NCBI GenBank assembly: GCA_017853815.1
Contig: JAFMIT010000033.1
Coordinates: forward strand, 1-14,566
Length of the DNA stretch: 14,566 nucleotides
Source of the DNA: Actinomycetota bacterium
GTDB lineage: Bacteria > Actinomycetota > Actinomycetes > S36-B12 > UBA5976
Direction: 5' to 3'
This document shows positions 14,217-14,566 of this stretch, one piece after another. A model generated the notes under the pieces. That model had not been told where the DNA came from. It saw only the letters and a list, made by a program, of their open reading frames with translations, and did not search any database. How positions within the stretch are numbered: the stretch's first letter is position 1; the number at the start of each line of letters is the position of its first letter. The position numbers were made by a program, and so were the translations under genes.

Positions 14217-14566
14217 TTACTCCCCGATGACTTCAGAAATCGGCTGAGCCAACAGATCCGCGCCTTCGGTACCGGTGATGATGACATCAACAACATCACC
14301 TACAGAGAACGTGCGCTCAGAAACCACTGTCGTAGTGCCGTCGACATCTGGACCCTGGAACTCTGTCCGGCCTTCATTCCCCTGTTCGATCAGGACGCGA
14401 GCAACTTCGCCGACTCGATCTTCGGCTCGCTGGGACACAATTTCTTCGACGAGGGAGGACACGTATTCGACTCGACGATCAATCTCTCGTTGAGGAAGTT
14501 TGCCACCAAGTGTGAGCGCTTCGGTGTCTTCTTCATCTGAATATCCAAAGATGCCCACCACATCCA
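14217..14566 (-). CDS. rimO: Ribosomal protein S12 methylthiotransferase RimO, 5' end cut
   Basis: Only the last 116 codons or so are present; the N-terminal methylthiotransferase and radical-SAM domains lie beyond the right edge. The visible part begins DVVGIFGYSDEEDTEAL, the stretch that in RimO follows the radical-SAM core, and ends with a TRAM domain (EGRTEFQGPDVDGTT, then VGDVVDVIITGTEGADLLAQPI). RimO methylthiolates an aspartate of ribosomal protein S12 using radical SAM chemistry. The FGYSDE motif and the order rimO-pgsA-cinA separate it from MiaB. The stop is three bases before pgsA. The translation start cannot be seen. Confidence 0.93.
   Translation of the reverse strand, partial: DVVGIFGYSDEEDTEALTLGGKLPQREIDRRVEYVSSLVEEIVSQRAEDRVGEVARVLIEQGNEGRTEFQGPDVDGTTTVVSERTFSVGDVVDVIITGTEGADLLAQPISEVIGE

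Noticed and set aside
1..14566. CRISPR arrays, insertion sequences, prophage or tRNA genes
   Set aside because: No repeated spacer pattern, transposase, terminal inverted repeats or tRNA-like cloverleaf was seen by eye in any gap, and the gaps are short.

Overview
This window is a compact stretch of an actinobacterial chromosome of moderate GC, slightly above half by eye (not computed). The evidence is gene order and family membership. A ClgR-type XRE regulator, a DUF3046 protein, recA with an actinobacterial-type LexA operator (CGAAC-N4-GTTCG), recX, miaB, miaA, dapF and hflX follow each other in the order typical of Actinobacteria, preceded by rimO, pgsA and a CinA C-terminal domain gene. 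Spacing is very tight: most neighbours overlap by 1-4 bp or are a few bases apart, and no gap exceeds about 155 bp. This suits a small, streamlined genome, but I cannot name a genus.

Layout, in transcription order of the minus strand, which runs from the right end of the window to the left. (1) rimO (5' end outside the window), pgsA and cinA/pncC are coupled. (2) After a 71-bp gap with two dyad elements come clgR, a TetR regulator and DUF3046, overlapping by 4 and 1 bp. (3) After a 154-bp promoter region with the LexA box come recA, recX and mtnA. (4) After 69 bp with a short hairpin comes corA. (5) After 44 bp come miaB, purU, folD and miaA, coupled by overlap or near-abutment. (6) The only plus-strand gene, a PIG-L deacetylase, converges on miaA and diverges from a GT4 glycosyltransferase. 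(7) The glycosyltransferase, dapF and hflX form the last run; hflX leaves the window at its 3' end.

Functions: DNA damage response and its regulators (recA, recX, clgR, LexA box); tRNA and ribosomal protein modification (miaA, miaB, rimO, plus the ribosome-associated GTPase HflX); formyl-folate balance (folD, purU); salvage of 5-deoxy or methylthio sugars (mtnA); phospholipid, peptidoglycan precursor and glycan work (pgsA, dapF, GT4, PIG-L); NMN recycling (cinA C-terminal domain); and Mg2+ uptake (corA).

I see no obviously new system. The backbone is ordinary. The points worth a second look are the genes set into it (mtnA next to radical-SAM genes, purU-folD between miaB and miaA, the divergent GT4/PIG-L pair, the TetR gene between clgR and recA) and the elements upstream of clgR and recA. 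No RNA genes, insertion sequences, CRISPR arrays or prophage genes were seen, and no stretch of 300 bases lacks a gene.
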